This document shows positions 27,726 through 36,300 of a stretch of DNA of 61,108 bases, one piece after another. The DNA is from JARYMI01 sp037444845 (GTDB lineage Bacteria > Acidobacteriota > Aminicenantia > Aminicenantales > UBA8522): NCBI GenBank assembly GCA_037444845.1, contig JBBILQ010000009.1, positions 1-61,108 of the forward strand, read 5' to 3'. A program made the position numbers and the translations under genes. How positions within the stretch are numbered: the first letter of the stretch is position 1; every line of letters starts with the position of its first letter. The notes below the pieces were generated by a model. It was not told the DNA's origin. It saw nothing but the letters and a program-made list of their open reading frames with translations, and ran no database searches.

Positions 27726-28531
27726 CCGGCCTTCTCGTCCCCGTGATCACCATGACCGCGCTCGGACTCATCTTCTCTCTCGGCCTTGTTTTTGCTTATA
27801 AAAAGCTCGCTGTCCAGGTCGACCCCAGAGTTGAAAAAATAAATACAGCTCTTCCGCAGGCAAACTGCGGCGCGTGCGGGTTTGCCGGATGCCAGGCCTT
27901 AGCCGAGGCGATCGCCTCGGGCAAGGCCGGCCCGGGGAGCTGTCCGGTGGGCGGCGCAGACACGGTATCAAAGATCGCAGAAATCCTCGGCGTTCAAGCC
28001 GGCGAAGTGCTTAAAAAAGTGGCCAGGCTCCACTGCCGCGGAACCAACCAGGCCGCCCCTAAAAGAAGCCAGTACCTCGGTCTTCAAACGTGTTTTGCCT
28101 CTCATCTCATGGGCGGGGATAAGCTTTGCACCTATGGTTGCCTGGGGCTTTCGGACTGCGTCCGGGCTTGCCCGTTCGACGCCATGACCATGGGAGAGGA
28201 CGGCCTGCCGATCATCCTTGAGGATAAATGCACGGCCTGCGGCAAATGCGTCGAGGCCTGCCCGAGAGACCTTCTCGATCTCCGTCCCCTCAACCAAAAC
28301 ATCCTCGTTTTCTGCCGCTCCAAAGATAGGCCTCAGGTCTCCCGAAAAGCCTGCCAGAATGCCTGCATCGCCTGCAACATTTGCGCCCGGGCCTGCCCGG
28401 AAGCTATAATCATGAAGGATAATCTGGCCGTGATCGCTGATTATAAGAAAATACCGCCGGAGAAAATTCAGGAGATTGAAAAGTGCCCAACCGGAGCCAT
28501 CGGTCGGTTAAAAAAAACCAATGAGGGATAA
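27722..28531 (+). CDS. rnfB: Rnf complex subunit B, multi-cluster ferredoxin-like
   Basis: A 269-residue subunit that takes electrons from ferredoxin. One N-terminal helix (about 5-25) is followed by the 4Fe-4S domain ANCGACGFAGCQAL with a further Cys in SCPVGG. Ferredoxin motifs follow: CVRACPFDAM, CTACGKCVEACP and CIACNICARACPEAI, suggesting three or four further clusters. It starts at a GTG overlapping rnfA. The cluster order C-D-G-E-A-B is the one seen in Clostridia and Thermotogae. Confidence 0.94.
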   Translation: MTGLLVPVITMTALGLIFSLGLVFAYKKLAVQVDPRVEKINTALPQANCGACGFAGCQALAEAIASGKAGPGSCPVGGADTVSKIAEILGVQAGEVLKKVARLHCRGTNQAAPKRSQYLGLQTCFASHLMGGDKLCTYGCLGLSDCVRACPFDAMTMGEDGLPIILEDKCTACGKCVEACPRDLLDLRPLNQNILVFCRSKDRPQVSRKACQNACIACNICARACPEAIIMKDNLAVIADYKKIPPEKIQEIEKCPTGAIGRLKKTNEG

Positions 28532-28967
28532 CGCCGTCGTCCTGAGAGTCGAGGCTAACCTGGCCTGGGTCAAGGTCAGTCCCCTCGTTTCCTGCTGCCA
28601 ATGCTCGGCTCGGTCTCTCTGCGCCGGGCACAAAGACGCAGCCGGCCGACTGGCCGTCCGGAATCCTCTTCAGGCCAGGCCTGGAGACAGCGTTGTGATT
28701 GAAGTGCCCGAGGCAAATTATCACCAAGACCTGATTCGGATCTTCGGTCTTCTCCTCGCCGGCCTGCTCCTCGGCCTTGCTCTTGGCTATGGGATCCGAC
28801 CTCTAGCCGGCATAGGGCTGGCTGAAAATGGACTCCTTGGTCTTGCGGCAGGCCTCGGGCTTTCAGCCGTCGGCCTTTTCTTTTATTACCGAACCCGGAA
28901 AAGGCAGTCCGGCTATCCGATGATCGTCGAAATAAGCGACAAGGGAGGGTCCAATGAACAGGCGTGA
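28521..28967 (+). CDS. RseC/MucC-family protein
   Basis: A 148-residue membrane protein of the SoxR-reducing system RseC / MucC family. The N-terminal cytoplasmic part has the Cys set SCCQCSARSLC near residues 25-35, and two membrane helices follow (about 75-125). In other bacteria this family is linked to Rnf-like complexes and to sigmaE control; its molecular role is unclear. It overlaps rnfB by 11 bp and the next gene by 14 bp, so it belongs to the Rnf operon. Confidence 0.82.
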   Translation: MRDNAVVLRVEANLAWVKVSPLVSCCQCSARSLCAGHKDAAGRLAVRNPLQARPGDSVVIEVPEANYHQDLIRIFGLLLAGLLLGLALGYGIRPLAGIGLAENGLLGLAAGLGLSAVGLFFYYRTRKRQSGYPMIVEISDKGGSNEQA

Positions 28968-29688
28968 TTTCTTAAGGACGCTTCTGGCAGCGGGGATCGC
29001 CGCGCCCACGCTGCTCGAGGCAAGAACTTTAAGATCATCCAGCGCACTCTATTTGATCAGCGATTCTCCCGGGGATGTTCTTCCCCCCGTTCTTGCTGAA
29101 ATCGACTCTCGTATCCAAAAGGCCGGCCGGCGCTTCGCTTTTCTTAATCCCCACCCGAATGCCGAAGAGATCAACAAAACTCTATCCGCTCTCGGCTGGA
29201 AATTCGACCAGAGAGCATCAGCGGGGGGGCTGGCCTTCTCTTTCCAGCGTCTGGGCTTGCCTTCTCTCCCTTCTTTTGCTCTTATCAGGAGCGGCCGTAT
29301 CTGCGACATCCGCAGCCAGCGCCTCTGGCAAACATGGAAAAAGATGGCCGCCTCCGGCGCCCTCTCTTCATGCCTGACGATTGCTTCATTTGATCTGCCG
29401 CGCCGAAACCAGATTCCCGGAAAAGCTGTCACCGTCTATGCTGACGGAAAAAGGCTGGCCTCGCTTCCCCTCGCGAGAGACCTGGTCAAGCCCTTCCACA
29501 CCAGGGCCGGCCCGGTTGTCGTCGGGGTCGAAGCCGGCCGGGCCAAGGTTCTTTCATCCCCTTGCCAACACCGAGTCTGCCTGGCCTCGCCGCCCGTCTT
29601 TCTCGCAGGAGAGCGCATCGTCTGCGCGCCGAGGCATTTTCTTTTAGAGGTTGAAGGTCCACATCTTGTTGACACGGTTACCGGATAA
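28954..29688 (+). CDS. Tat-exported protein with C-terminal NusG domain II
   Basis: A 244-residue protein. The N-terminus is a twin-arginine signal (RRDFLRTLLAAG plus hydrophobic stretch), which would send a folded, perhaps cofactor-bearing, protein to the periplasm. Residues 30-150 match nothing I recognise. The last 90 residues are NusG_II-like (VTVYADGKRLASLP through SPCQHRVCLASPP and a CAPRHFLLEVEG-type end), including the conserved CxxxxC. NusG_II proteins are often encoded beside Rnf and ApbE genes. The start has GGGAGGG before the ATG. It overlaps the RseC gene and the ApbE gene. Confidence 0.75.
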   Translation: MNRRDFLRTLLAAGIAAPTLLEARTLRSSSALYLISDSPGDVLPPVLAEIDSRIQKAGRRFAFLNPHPNAEEINKTLSALGWKFDQRASAGGLAFSFQRLGLPSLPSFALIRSGRICDIRSQRLWQTWKKMAASGALSSCLTIASFDLPRRNQIPGKAVTVYADGKRLASLPLARDLVKPFHTRAGPVVVGVEAGRAKVLSSPCQHRVCLASPPVFLAGERIVCAPRHFLLEVEGPHLVDTVTG

Positions 29689-30619
29689 AAAACTTCTCTT
29701 CATCCTGGCCGCGTTGCTCGCAGCCGCCATCTCCTGCCGCCCAAGAGAAAAGTGGCACTCCTTCACTCTTCTTTTTTTCGACACGGTCTGCGACATCCAG
29801 GTCTTCTGTCCATCCGAGAAGCTGCCAGCGGCCAGAGACGCCATCTGCCGCGCCTTCGGCTCTTGCCAGGAACGTTTCTCTCCGGGCAGCCAGGATCTCT
29901 CTGACCGTCTCGTCCTCGAACTCTACCAAAAAGCTCTCCAGGTCAACCGGGCCTCGGCCGGATGTTTTGACATCACTGTCGGCTCGCTCATCGACCTGTG
30001 GGGGTTTTCCTCGCGCGCCTACCGCATTCCCGGGCCTGAGGAGGTAGAGGCCGTCCTCCCGCTGGTCGGCATGGCCAAGATCAACTTCGAAGAGAACGCT
30101 CTCGTCCTCCCGCCCGGCGTGAAGTTAGATTGGGGCGGAATCGCCAAGGGCTGGGGAGTTGACCTGGCTGCCCAGGCCGTTGTTTCATTGGGAATAACGC
30201 GCGGTTTCATCAACGCCGGCGGAGATCTTTACTGCTGGGGCCCAAACCCCGATCATCAAAACTGGAGGGTTGGGATTAAGAACCCGAGGGAGAGAGGATA
30301 CCTGGGGGTTATCCTCGTCACAGATATGGGAGTGGCCACGTCAGGCGACTATCAAAGGTATTTTGAAAGAAACGGCCGACGTTATCATCACCTATTTGAC
30401 CCTGAGACTGGCTACCCAGCCCAGGGCAAAAGGAGCGTCACAGTCGTCGGCCCTGAAACGGCCCTGTGCGACGCCCTCTCGACCGCTCTTTTTGTCAGCT
30501 CTGACCCTGAGAAAATCATCAGAAATTATCCCGCTTACGGAGCCATCTTGGTTGATGATCAGGGCGGCGTGGCGGCTGTCGGAAAATCCTTCCCGTTTAA
30601 CAGGCTTGACGGCCCTTAG
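29651..30619 (+). CDS. apbE: FAD:protein FMN transferase (ApbE family lipoprotein)
   Basis: A 322-residue enzyme that attaches FMN covalently to Thr or Ser in RnfG and RnfD. A lipoprotein signal ends in AAAISC. The domain has FFDTVCDIQVF, DITVGSLIDLWGF, LDWGGIAKGW with its metal-binding and FAD site, INAGGDLYCWG and HLFDPETGYPA, all standard for ApbE. The start is uncertain: TTG codons at 29651, 29666 and 29669 are possible, and GAAGG lies well placed for 29666. It overlaps the NusG_II gene by 38 bp and its TAG interlocks with the dnaN stop on the other strand. Confidence 0.92.
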   Translation: MKVHILLTRLPDKKLLFILAALLAAAISCRPREKWHSFTLLFFDTVCDIQVFCPSEKLPAARDAICRAFGSCQERFSPGSQDLSDRLVLELYQKALQVNRASAGCFDITVGSLIDLWGFSSRAYRIPGPEEVEAVLPLVGMAKINFEENALVLPPGVKLDWGGIAKGWGVDLAAQAVVSLGITRGFINAGGDLYCWGPNPDHQNWRVGIKNPRERGYLGVILVTDMGVATSGDYQRYFERNGRRYHHLFDPETGYPAQGKRSVTVVGPETALCDALSTALFVSSDPEKIIRNYPAYGAILVDDQGGVAAVGKSFPFNRLDGP

Positions 30620-31716
30620 ATCTTCATCGGCATCAGGATATAGGTGTACTTGATATCGCCCTCAAGGTCCGGCTTCATGACGGCGGCACTGTTATTATCT
30701 TTGAGCTCGATCCTGATTTTTTCCGCGCTCGCTGAAAGAAGGAAGTCGAGAAGGTATTGAGAATTAAACCCCACTTCAAGCTCCGGGCCTTTATATTCGA
30801 CCTCGAGGTTATCTCGAGCTTCGCCAATCTCTGGATTAGAAGAATAAAGCTTGATTTGATTCTTTTCGATCGTGATTTTAACTCCCTTTGACCTCTCTGT
30901 CGCCAGCAAAGCGACTCTCCTGATTGATTGGCTAAAGCTTTCTTTTTCAACCAGAAGGACATGAGGGTTGTCTTTTGGGATAACGGCTTCGAAATTCGGG
31001 AATTTGCTCTCGATAATCCTCGAGATAAGCATCCGGTTATGAACCTTAAAGAAGAGGTTATTCTCATCGAAATCAAATTCCATCTTATCGTCGCTCATCT
31101 TCCTTATCTCACTGAGCGTTTTCTTCGCCACGATCACCTGGATTTCTTCCTCCGCGTTTAGCCCCTCGATAAAAGCCGACGTATATGAAAGACGATGGCC
31201 GTCTGTGCTCACCAGTTCAAGCGCGTTCTTCTTTATGATCATCAGCGCTCCATTCAGGTAATACCTCTGCTCCTGAGCGATGGCGTAATAGACCCTGTCA
31301 ATCATATCCTTTATTTTATCCAGAGGCAGGATGATCCTTTTCTGAAAGGCCGCTTCAGGCACCACCGGAAAATCCTCTTTTGGCAGGCATAAAACCTTAA
31401 ATTCGCTCTTGCCGGAGCTTATCTCCATCATCAGGTCTTCATTCTCTTTAAAGCTGATCGGCTGGCCGTCCGGAAGAGATTTAACGATTTCAAATATTTT
31501 TTTCCCTGAAACGGTGACCGATCCCGCTTCTTCCACGTTGGCCTCGAAATGAGTCTTTAGCCCGACTTCTAGATCTGTCCCCGTCAGCTCAATCCTTTCC
31601 GCGGCGGCACTAACCAGGATATTTGCAAGGATCGGCATTGTGTTTCTTTTTTCTATAATTCCCTGCATGAGCTGAAGCTCCTCAAGGATTGTTTCTTTGA
31701 TCACTGAGAATTTCAT
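30616..31716 (-). CDS. dnaN: DNA polymerase III beta subunit (sliding clamp)
   Basis: A 366-residue clamp that holds replicative polymerases on DNA. It opens MKFSVIKETILEELQLMQGI and has KRNTMPILANILVSA, then AALLATERSKGVKI in the third domain, and ends in a hydrophobic TYILMPMKI. The order dnaA-dnaN is the usual one near an origin. It is convergent with apbE, with interlocking stop codons and no room for a terminator. Confidence 0.96.
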   Translation of the reverse strand: MKFSVIKETILEELQLMQGIIEKRNTMPILANILVSAAAERIELTGTDLEVGLKTHFEANVEEAGSVTVSGKKIFEIVKSLPDGQPISFKENEDLMMEISSGKSEFKVLCLPKEDFPVVPEAAFQKRIILPLDKIKDMIDRVYYAIAQEQRYYLNGALMIIKKNALELVSTDGHRLSYTSAFIEGLNAEEEIQVIVAKKTLSEIRKMSDDKMEFDFDENNLFFKVHNRMLISRIIESKFPNFEAVIPKDNPHVLLVEKESFSQSIRRVALLATERSKGVKITIEKNQIKLYSSNPEIGEARDNLEVEYKGPELEVGFNSQYLLDFLLSASAEKIRIELKDNNSAAVMKPDLEGDIKYTYILMPMKI

Positions 31717-31770
31717 TTTTTTGCCTTTTCCAAAAGATTTCCTCTTTATTTTATTTACTTATAAAAAGAT

Positions 31771-31799
31771 AATTTATGTAAGAATAATAATAAAATCAA
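31771..31799 (-). promoter_or_regulatory. Possible promoter of dnaN in an AT-rich 121 bp gap
   Basis: On the minus strand, TTGATT (31799-31794) and TAAATT (31776-31771) are 17 bp apart in the dnaA-dnaN gap. The gap is strikingly AT-rich, so chance matches are likely and a DNA-unwinding role is also possible. Confidence 0.35.
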
Positions 31800-31837
31800 A
31801 TGAAAATGTGCAAATCATTGTGAACCCGTTGATTCCA

Positions 31838-33169
31838 TTATTGAATAAGGCCAATCAGGCTGTTGATTTCTTTGTTGAATTCAGGATCTTTGCGCCTCAT
31901 CTTTTCAATTTTCCTTATGCTGTGGAGAACGGTTGTGTGGTGTTTTCCACCGAATTTTTTACCGATTTCCGGCAGCGAAGTTTTGGCTAATTCCTTGCAT
32001 AAATACATGGCAACTTGGCGGGGAAAAGCAATTTTTGGGGAGTTGTTCCTTGATTTGATTTGAGAAACCTTAATTTTGAATTGATGGCAGACCAATTTTT
32101 GAATCTTATCCACATTCACCACAGAGACCGTAGATTCAAGAAGAGATTTAAGGGCTTCCTTTGCGATGTCCAGGTCCAATTTCTCGCCTTTAAGGGAGGC
32201 GTAAGCGATAACCCGACGGAGGTATCCTTCCAGCTCGCGGATGTTTGAGTGGACCTTGTCGGCGATAAACAAGGCGACGGCTTCAGGAAGGTCGGAGCTC
32301 TCAACCTCTGCTTTTTTCTTGAGGATGGCAATTCTCGTTTCGATATCGGGGGGCTTGAGGTCGGCGATGAGGCCCCATTCGAAACGAGAGCTGAACCTCT
32401 CTTCTAACTGGGGAATTTCCTTGGGCGGACAATCGCTGGAGATGACAATCTGCTTCTGGTTTTCATAAAGATGGTTGAATGTGTGGAAAAATTCCTCCTT
32501 GGTTCGTTCACGGCCTGAGAGATAGTGGATGTCATCCATCAGGAGGACATCCACGCTCCGGTATTTTTGGCGGAAGTCAAGGATTTTTCCGTACTGCAGG
32601 TGGTTAATCAAGTCATTCATGAATTTTTCCGTGGTCACATAGAGTATCTTCAGGCGGCGGTGCTTGTTTATCGTGGCATGGCCGATGGCGTTCATGAGAT
32701 GAGTTTTTCCCAGGCCAGCGCCGCCGTAGACATAAAGCGGGTTATAGGACTTGGCGGGGTTCTTGGCCACAGCCTGGGAGGCCGCATGGGCGAACTGGTT
32801 GCAGGCGCCGACGACAAAGTTCTCGAAGGTATAGTGAGGACTAAGGTTTGGGTTAAGAAGGGCGCCTTGCTGGGTTCGTCTTTCCTGCGGCGACCGGCGC
32901 ATAAAAGGAGCCGGGGTCTCGTCGAAAATGTACTTGATCTCGAAGGGCTTTCCAAAGAGCTCCTGGGCACTCTCATTGATCAGGTTGGAATAATGGAATG
33001 AAAGCCAGTCACGGAAATACGAATTCGGGACTTTTATGTAGAGAATATCTTTTTCGCTGCCGATGTAAAGAGTCGGCTCAAACCAGGTTTCGTAGCTATT
33101 CTGGTCGACCTTTTTCTTGACATCTAAAAGGATTTGAAGCCAATAATTAAGCTTTTCTTTATCTTGCAT
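31838..33169 (-). CDS. dnaA: Chromosomal replication initiator DnaA
   Basis: A 443-residue AAA+ initiator. It has the N-terminal WLQILLDVKKKV helix region, Walker A GGAGLGKTHLMNAIG near residue 145, Walker B VLLMDDIHYL near 205, the sensor and arginine-finger region, and domain IV with EIGKKFGGKHHTTVLHSIR, the DnaA-box-binding signature. The ATG at 33169 is preferred; a GTG at 33202 would begin inside the putative DnaA-box cluster. Its own coding sequence holds a perfect TTATCCACA box at 32106-32114. Confidence 0.95.
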   Translation of the reverse strand: MQDKEKLNYWLQILLDVKKKVDQNSYETWFEPTLYIGSEKDILYIKVPNSYFRDWLSFHYSNLINESAQELFGKPFEIKYIFDETPAPFMRRSPQERRTQQGALLNPNLSPHYTFENFVVGACNQFAHAASQAVAKNPAKSYNPLYVYGGAGLGKTHLMNAIGHATINKHRRLKILYVTTEKFMNDLINHLQYGKILDFRQKYRSVDVLLMDDIHYLSGRERTKEEFFHTFNHLYENQKQIVISSDCPPKEIPQLEERFSSRFEWGLIADLKPPDIETRIAILKKKAEVESSDLPEAVALFIADKVHSNIRELEGYLRRVIAYASLKGEKLDLDIAKEALKSLLESTVSVVNVDKIQKLVCHQFKIKVSQIKSRNNSPKIAFPRQVAMYLCKELAKTSLPEIGKKFGGKHHTTVLHSIRKIEKMRRKDPEFNKEINSLIGLIQ

Positions 33170-33182
33170 AGCCGCGCTTTTT

Positions 33183-33214
33183 ATTTCCACAGAAATTTCC
33201 ACAACTGTGGAAAA
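33183..33214. promoter_or_regulatory. Cluster of three DnaA-box-like sites with an 18 bp palindrome
   Basis: ATTTCCACA at 33183-33191 and 33195-33203 and TGTGGAAAA at 33206-33214 lie directly upstream of dnaA. TTTCCACA and TGTGGAAA two bases apart form an inverted repeat (33196-33213). TTTTCCACA-type boxes bind DnaA in several bacteria. Likely roles are autoregulation of dnaA or part of the origin. Confidence 0.6.
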
Positions 33215-33302
33215 CCTTCGTGCTTTGCTGATTGACGCAGAGAAGGCGAGAGAATCATAGCACGGCGAGTGGGCGAATTCAAGAGTTTTGTTTCAGAAGG
33301 GC

Positions 33303-33327
33303 GGACGGTGCTTCGAGAGGACCGTCC
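33303..33327. terminator. Hairpin terminator separating the propeller protease gene from dnaA
   Basis: GGACGGT (33303-33309) and ACCGTCC (33321-33327) form a 7 bp stem with an 11-base loop. A CCATTTTCATT stretch follows on the + strand. The minus-strand side, downstream of the 33337 gene, has no T-run, so termination there would be poor. Confidence 0.4.
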
Positions 33328-33336
33328 CCATTTTCA

Positions 33337-36288
33337 TTAGAAGTCGAAACCTATCCAGAATTTCGCCTGGAAACCTCCGTATCCCTGGATATCGAGAGGC
33401 ATAGAGATGTCCGGCCAGTTAAGCCGTTTGGCAAACTCGAGGTGGAGTGGCAGGCCGAAGAGGAAAAACTGGATCCCGTACCCGTATGAGCCGATGGCAT
33501 CAAAAGAGGAAGGAGAGACGCCGGGGGCGTAGTATTCGTAAAACTTGGCCGGGTAGCCGCCGAGCTTGGCCCGGGTGATATCAAAAAACAAAACGCCGCG
33601 GACCGGACCGACCTGACCGAGAATTGTCGCCGCGGCGTTAATAAGGGGAAAACGGAACTCGGCGTTGAAGAACCATCCCTCTGTGGAGATGATGTTGTAA
33701 TAATACGAAGACCTGACCTGATTGTTGCCGCCGTGATAGAAAACATAAGGGTCTCTTCCGCGGCTGGCCCAGCCTTCGAAACGCAAAGCCAATAAGCTGG
33801 CGGCGCCGAAATAAAAATATTTTCGAAGGTCAGCCTGCAGAGTCGTGTTCCTGAAAAAACCTTCTGATACAGGCAAGCTCTGGGCCAGAGAAATCCTGAA
33901 CGTGTGCCCGGCAAGCGGCCCGAAATAAGGGTTGAAGTGGGTCGTCTCGCCGGTGATGGCGAGGGACAGGGAGAGCGCGTTGCCGTTCCAGAAGTAGCCG
34001 TACCGGCTGCCCGTGAACATCCCCATGCTGTAAGGGTTGGCAAAATTCTCTTCGTAGCGGTAAAAACCGAAATTCCCCTCCAGTCTATAGTATCGGTTTA
34101 GCGGGTAGAAGGCGGTGATGTTGGCGCTGGAAACCTTGCGGTGGGCGATGGCGTCCTGGTAGCTGAGGGAATAATATAAAGAGGAGTCAAAATAAGAATA
34201 AGGGAGGTAGTAGTAGAGCGTGTATTCAAAAAGGCTGGGCATGAACTGAAGGCGCTTTTTCTGGTTGATATAAGCAAAATAATAGGAGCGCAAGCCGCGA
34301 TTCTGGAAGAACATGGCGTATAAATTATGATCGCCGAGGATGTCGCCGAAGGAGATGGCTGTGCCGCCGAAAACAGAGGCGTCCGACGAAACAAGGATAT
34401 CGATAGGCGGCCGGCCGGAGACGGAGAGGCTCTGCATCCCCCGGTAGGGTTCGATCTTGTCCTGGTCGATGTCGAGGATGGCGGAGGGACGGAAGGCGGG
34501 CGGAGATTCTCCTGCCGCGAGCTCCACGAAGGCCATCCTGTCCTCAACAAGGCCGTTGAGTTCAGCAGAAAAGATTTGGTACGAGCCTTTATTAAAGGCG
34601 GCAAAGATGATCCGGTTAGGATCCCGGGGATGGGGGACGGGATAGAAGTTGCCCGTCCAGACGTCAGTGAAGCGCTTCAATTCGCCCGTCTCGAGGTTAA
34701 TCGAGTAGATGTTGATGGCCTCCCGGGCGTCACCCGAGAAAAAGATCTCCCGGGGGTTGGAGGCGAAAGCCGGGCAGATGGTGTTGCCTGGGCCGAATGT
34801 CAACTGGGTCTTCTGCTTCATGTTATCCAGCGGAGAAAGGAAGAGCTTGTCAGCGGAGCCGACGCGGATAGAATAAGCGAGGGCGCTGCCGTCCGGGGAG
34901 ATAGCCGGGGCTTTCTCGAAAAGCGAATCCTGGGTCAGATTGTCAATCCCCTCGGTTTTCAGGTCCAGCATGAAGATGTCATGCGAGCCTTTGGCGAAGG
35001 CGGTAAAGTAGACGGCCTTTCCGTCAGGCGAAAAACAAGGGGCGGCAGGCCGGTCGTAGGGGATGTTGATTTTTCTGACGAGCCTCCCCCGCAAGACATC
35101 CACGAAGTAAAGAGAATACCTTCTCTCGTGCCTGGCGAAGAAGACGATCGTGTCGCCGTCAGGCGACCAGGCCAGGCTTGTTCCCAGGGATGGGTCGTAC
35201 TCATATTTGATGTAGTCGTAATCGGTGGTGAACCCCCGGGTGATGTTTTTGACGATTGACCCGTCCTTTGTCGAGATAAGGACGAGGTCAATATCATAAT
35301 CAGCCACATTGTACGTCAGAGCCGCGATGAGGTCGCCCGACGGGGAGACGGCATGAGAAAAAGTGAAGTAGTAGGGGTTTTGCGGAAACTTCGGGCCGAG
35401 GGCTATGCTGTAGTCTTCGGGATTCTCCCGGAGCAAGAATTTCCTGTTTTTCTCGCGGAGGAATTTCTTGAACCCATAGTTGAACTCATGCGGCTCGACG
35501 TTAAAAGCCTTTTTCAGCGGGGCAATCCGGCCGATCAACGGGGAATTCTTTAGCGACTGCCACAGCTCCTTGATCGCGTTAACCCCGTACTTTTCCTCGA
35601 TAAAATCGTAGATGGCATGGCCGAAGTCATAAGCCGGGTCGCGGGGCATGGGGTACCGGGTGTAAAGATCACCCGAAGCCGTGATTTCGGGGATTCGGTC
35701 GTTCAGCACAGCGTCCCTGACGAGCATCTGCGACCACGATGTCCACCGCCGGGTTGCGTATTCAGAGAGGCCTTCAAAGAGCCAGAGCGGAGGCACGTTC
35801 AGGGCGTAAAGGGATGCCATTGGTCTTCCCCAGAGGATATCGAACTGGAAGATGTGGGTCAGCTCGTGCTCGACGACGCTTTGAAGCTCATCCAGGGGCA
35901 TGTCTCCGTGGACGCCGATCCGGTGGAGAAGGGGTTCGCTGACGCCCAGAACCCCCTCGGAAATATTAAAGAGGTTGCTCTGTTCAAAATCGGTGTACGT
36001 TGTGTAGTAGATGATCGGCACCGGATCCGCAAGCTGATGTTTGAGGATATCGCTGATTTTATGGTAAGCGCTTTCGGCGACCTCGGCGACGTTCTTTAAT
36101 ACGTCCGGCCGGTCGGCATAAAAATAGACACGGAAATGATCGGTGGCATAGGACTTCCACTTGAAGTCTTCGTACATGATTTTATTCTTCCCATAATAGG
36201 GATAATAGAAAAATTCCTGGGCAAAGCCCATGGATATCAACCCCAAGCAGGAAAGGACAACCGCCGTGATGGCCGATTTATTTTTCAT
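33337..36288 (-). CDS. HEXXH metallopeptidase with TolB-like propeller and C-terminal outer-membrane barrel-like domain
   Basis: A 983-residue exported protein. After a signal peptide (ends near GFAQ, residue 24) comes a gluzincin-type peptidase domain: VVEHELTHIFQF at about 139-149 and a downstream Glu in FEGLSEY near 172. A WD40/TolB-like region follows (about 300-620), with repeats such as SPDGDTIVFFARH, FSPDGKAVYFTAF and SPDGSALAYSIRV. The last 330 residues are Tyr/Phe-rich beta strands ending in Phe, as in BamA-type surface antigens. GGAG precedes the start codon. Two lipoprotein genes lie upstream, probably in the same transcript, so they may form an envelope module. Confidence 0.82.
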   Translation of the reverse strand: MKNKSAITAVVLSCLGLISMGFAQEFFYYPYYGKNKIMYEDFKWKSYATDHFRVYFYADRPDVLKNVAEVAESAYHKISDILKHQLADPVPIIYYTTYTDFEQSNLFNISEGVLGVSEPLLHRIGVHGDMPLDELQSVVEHELTHIFQFDILWGRPMASLYALNVPPLWLFEGLSEYATRRWTSWSQMLVRDAVLNDRIPEITASGDLYTRYPMPRDPAYDFGHAIYDFIEEKYGVNAIKELWQSLKNSPLIGRIAPLKKAFNVEPHEFNYGFKKFLREKNRKFLLRENPEDYSIALGPKFPQNPYYFTFSHAVSPSGDLIAALTYNVADYDIDLVLISTKDGSIVKNITRGFTTDYDYIKYEYDPSLGTSLAWSPDGDTIVFFARHERRYSLYFVDVLRGRLVRKINIPYDRPAAPCFSPDGKAVYFTAFAKGSHDIFMLDLKTEGIDNLTQDSLFEKAPAISPDGSALAYSIRVGSADKLFLSPLDNMKQKTQLTFGPGNTICPAFASNPREIFFSGDAREAINIYSINLETGELKRFTDVWTGNFYPVPHPRDPNRIIFAAFNKGSYQIFSAELNGLVEDRMAFVELAAGESPPAFRPSAILDIDQDKIEPYRGMQSLSVSGRPPIDILVSSDASVFGGTAISFGDILGDHNLYAMFFQNRGLRSYYFAYINQKKRLQFMPSLFEYTLYYYLPYSYFDSSLYYSLSYQDAIAHRKVSSANITAFYPLNRYYRLEGNFGFYRYEENFANPYSMGMFTGSRYGYFWNGNALSLSLAITGETTHFNPYFGPLAGHTFRISLAQSLPVSEGFFRNTTLQADLRKYFYFGAASLLALRFEGWASRGRDPYVFYHGGNNQVRSSYYYNIISTEGWFFNAEFRFPLINAAATILGQVGPVRGVLFFDITRAKLGGYPAKFYEYYAPGVSPSSFDAIGSYGYGIQFFLFGLPLHLEFAKRLNWPDISMPLDIQGYGGFQAKFWIGFDF

Positions 36289-36300
36289 CGGAACTCCTTG

